Shown here: piece after piece, positions 63,891 through 64,000 of the stretch
Layout of the letters: each line of letters starts with the position of its first letter
How positions within the stretch are numbered: the first letter of the stretch is position 1
Origin: Thermophilibacter immobilis
Lineage (GTDB): Bacteria > Actinomycetota > Coriobacteriia > Coriobacteriales > Atopobiaceae
Length of the DNA: 64,000 bases
Direction: 5' to 3'
Assembly (NCBI RefSeq): GCF_015277515.1
Contig: NZ_CP063767.1
Coordinates: 1,922,001 to 1,986,000, forward strand
Translations under genes and position numbers: made by a program
Notes under the pieces: model-generated
The model's database searches: none
What the model saw: the letters and a program-made list of their open reading frames with translations, nothing else
What the model was told of the DNA's origin: nothing

Positions 63891-64000
63891 CTTGCCGATC
63901 TCTGCGCACGCAACAAGGCCCAGATATGGGCCTTCATCTCTCCCATGACCTGGGAGATAGAGGAGAAGTTCAATCGCATCTTGAGCCCGTCCCATGAGAG

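Noticed and set aside
63870-64000. Plus-strand frame reading DLCARNKAQIWAF... running off the window
   Set aside because: Too short, no recognised family and cut by the edge; could be real but cannot be supported here.

Overview
The window is high-GC bacterial DNA dominated by leftward (minus-strand) housekeeping operons. Actinobacterial-type translation and transcription clusters sit beside a FabK-type fatty-acid cluster laid out as in streptococci. Together with a glutamate-rich RpoC, a type-Z S14 and a LysRS with an HD-domain tail, this suggests the class Coriobacteriia (Olsenella/Atopobium/Collinsella-like). That placement is an inference from gene content and composition, not from a search.

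Layout. (1) 1-15.6 kb: the str, S10 and spc ribosomal clusters. Order of transcription is rpsL-rpsG-fusA-rpsJ, then rplC-rplD-rplW-rplB-rpsS-rplV-rpsC-rplP-rpmC-rpsQ-rplN-rplX, then rplE-rpsN-rpsH-rplF-rplR-rpsE-rpmD-rplO-secY-adk (adk is cut by the window edge). The cluster is interrupted by a 450-bp gap with a promoter before rplC and by a 540-bp gap between rplX and rplE that holds a terminator-like hairpin and two tandem inverted-repeat-bounded elements. (2) 15.6-26.2 kb: a complete type II fatty-acid synthesis operon led by a MarR/FabT-like regulator (fabH-acpP-fabK-fabD-fabG-fabF-accB-fabZ-accC-accDA fusion-degV), with birA divergent across a 19-bp palindrome. (3) 27.5-35.5 kb: rpoB-rpoC. 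(4) 35.7-42 kb: a broken YARHG gene, rplK-rplA, rplJ-rplL, rpmG-tRNA-Trp-secE-nusG and a tRNA-Tyr/Thr/Met-tuf unit. (5) 42.2-54.7 kb: rsmJ, tRNA-Thr, the disA-ispD-ispF-cysS-rlmB-NYN operon, clpC, a lysS-HD fusion, greA and a TatA-zinc-ribbon gene. (6) 54.8-64 kb: an accessory tail with a spermidine-synthase-like gene, an AbiEi/DUF559-like putative nuclease, a LysR/amidohydrolase/APC-permease group, a HAD phosphatase, a ClbS-like protein, a TPR-like membrane protein and a decayed YefM-YoeB toxin-antitoxin relic.

The most unusual signal is a set of short intergenic elements, each 104-114 bp long and bounded by 10-16-bp terminal inverted repeats. Three copies share the same ends and are exactly 106 bp (55673-55778, 57046-57151, 61151-61256). 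Two of them bracket the putative nuclease gene, and that gene's stop codon is formed by the first three bases of one repeat. Elements of the same size but with different ends lie at 5451-5554/5561-5674 and 27150-27263.

No rRNA, CRISPR array, intact insertion sequence or prophage was seen. Almost all long plus-strand frames opposite the minus-strand operons are GC-driven shadows.
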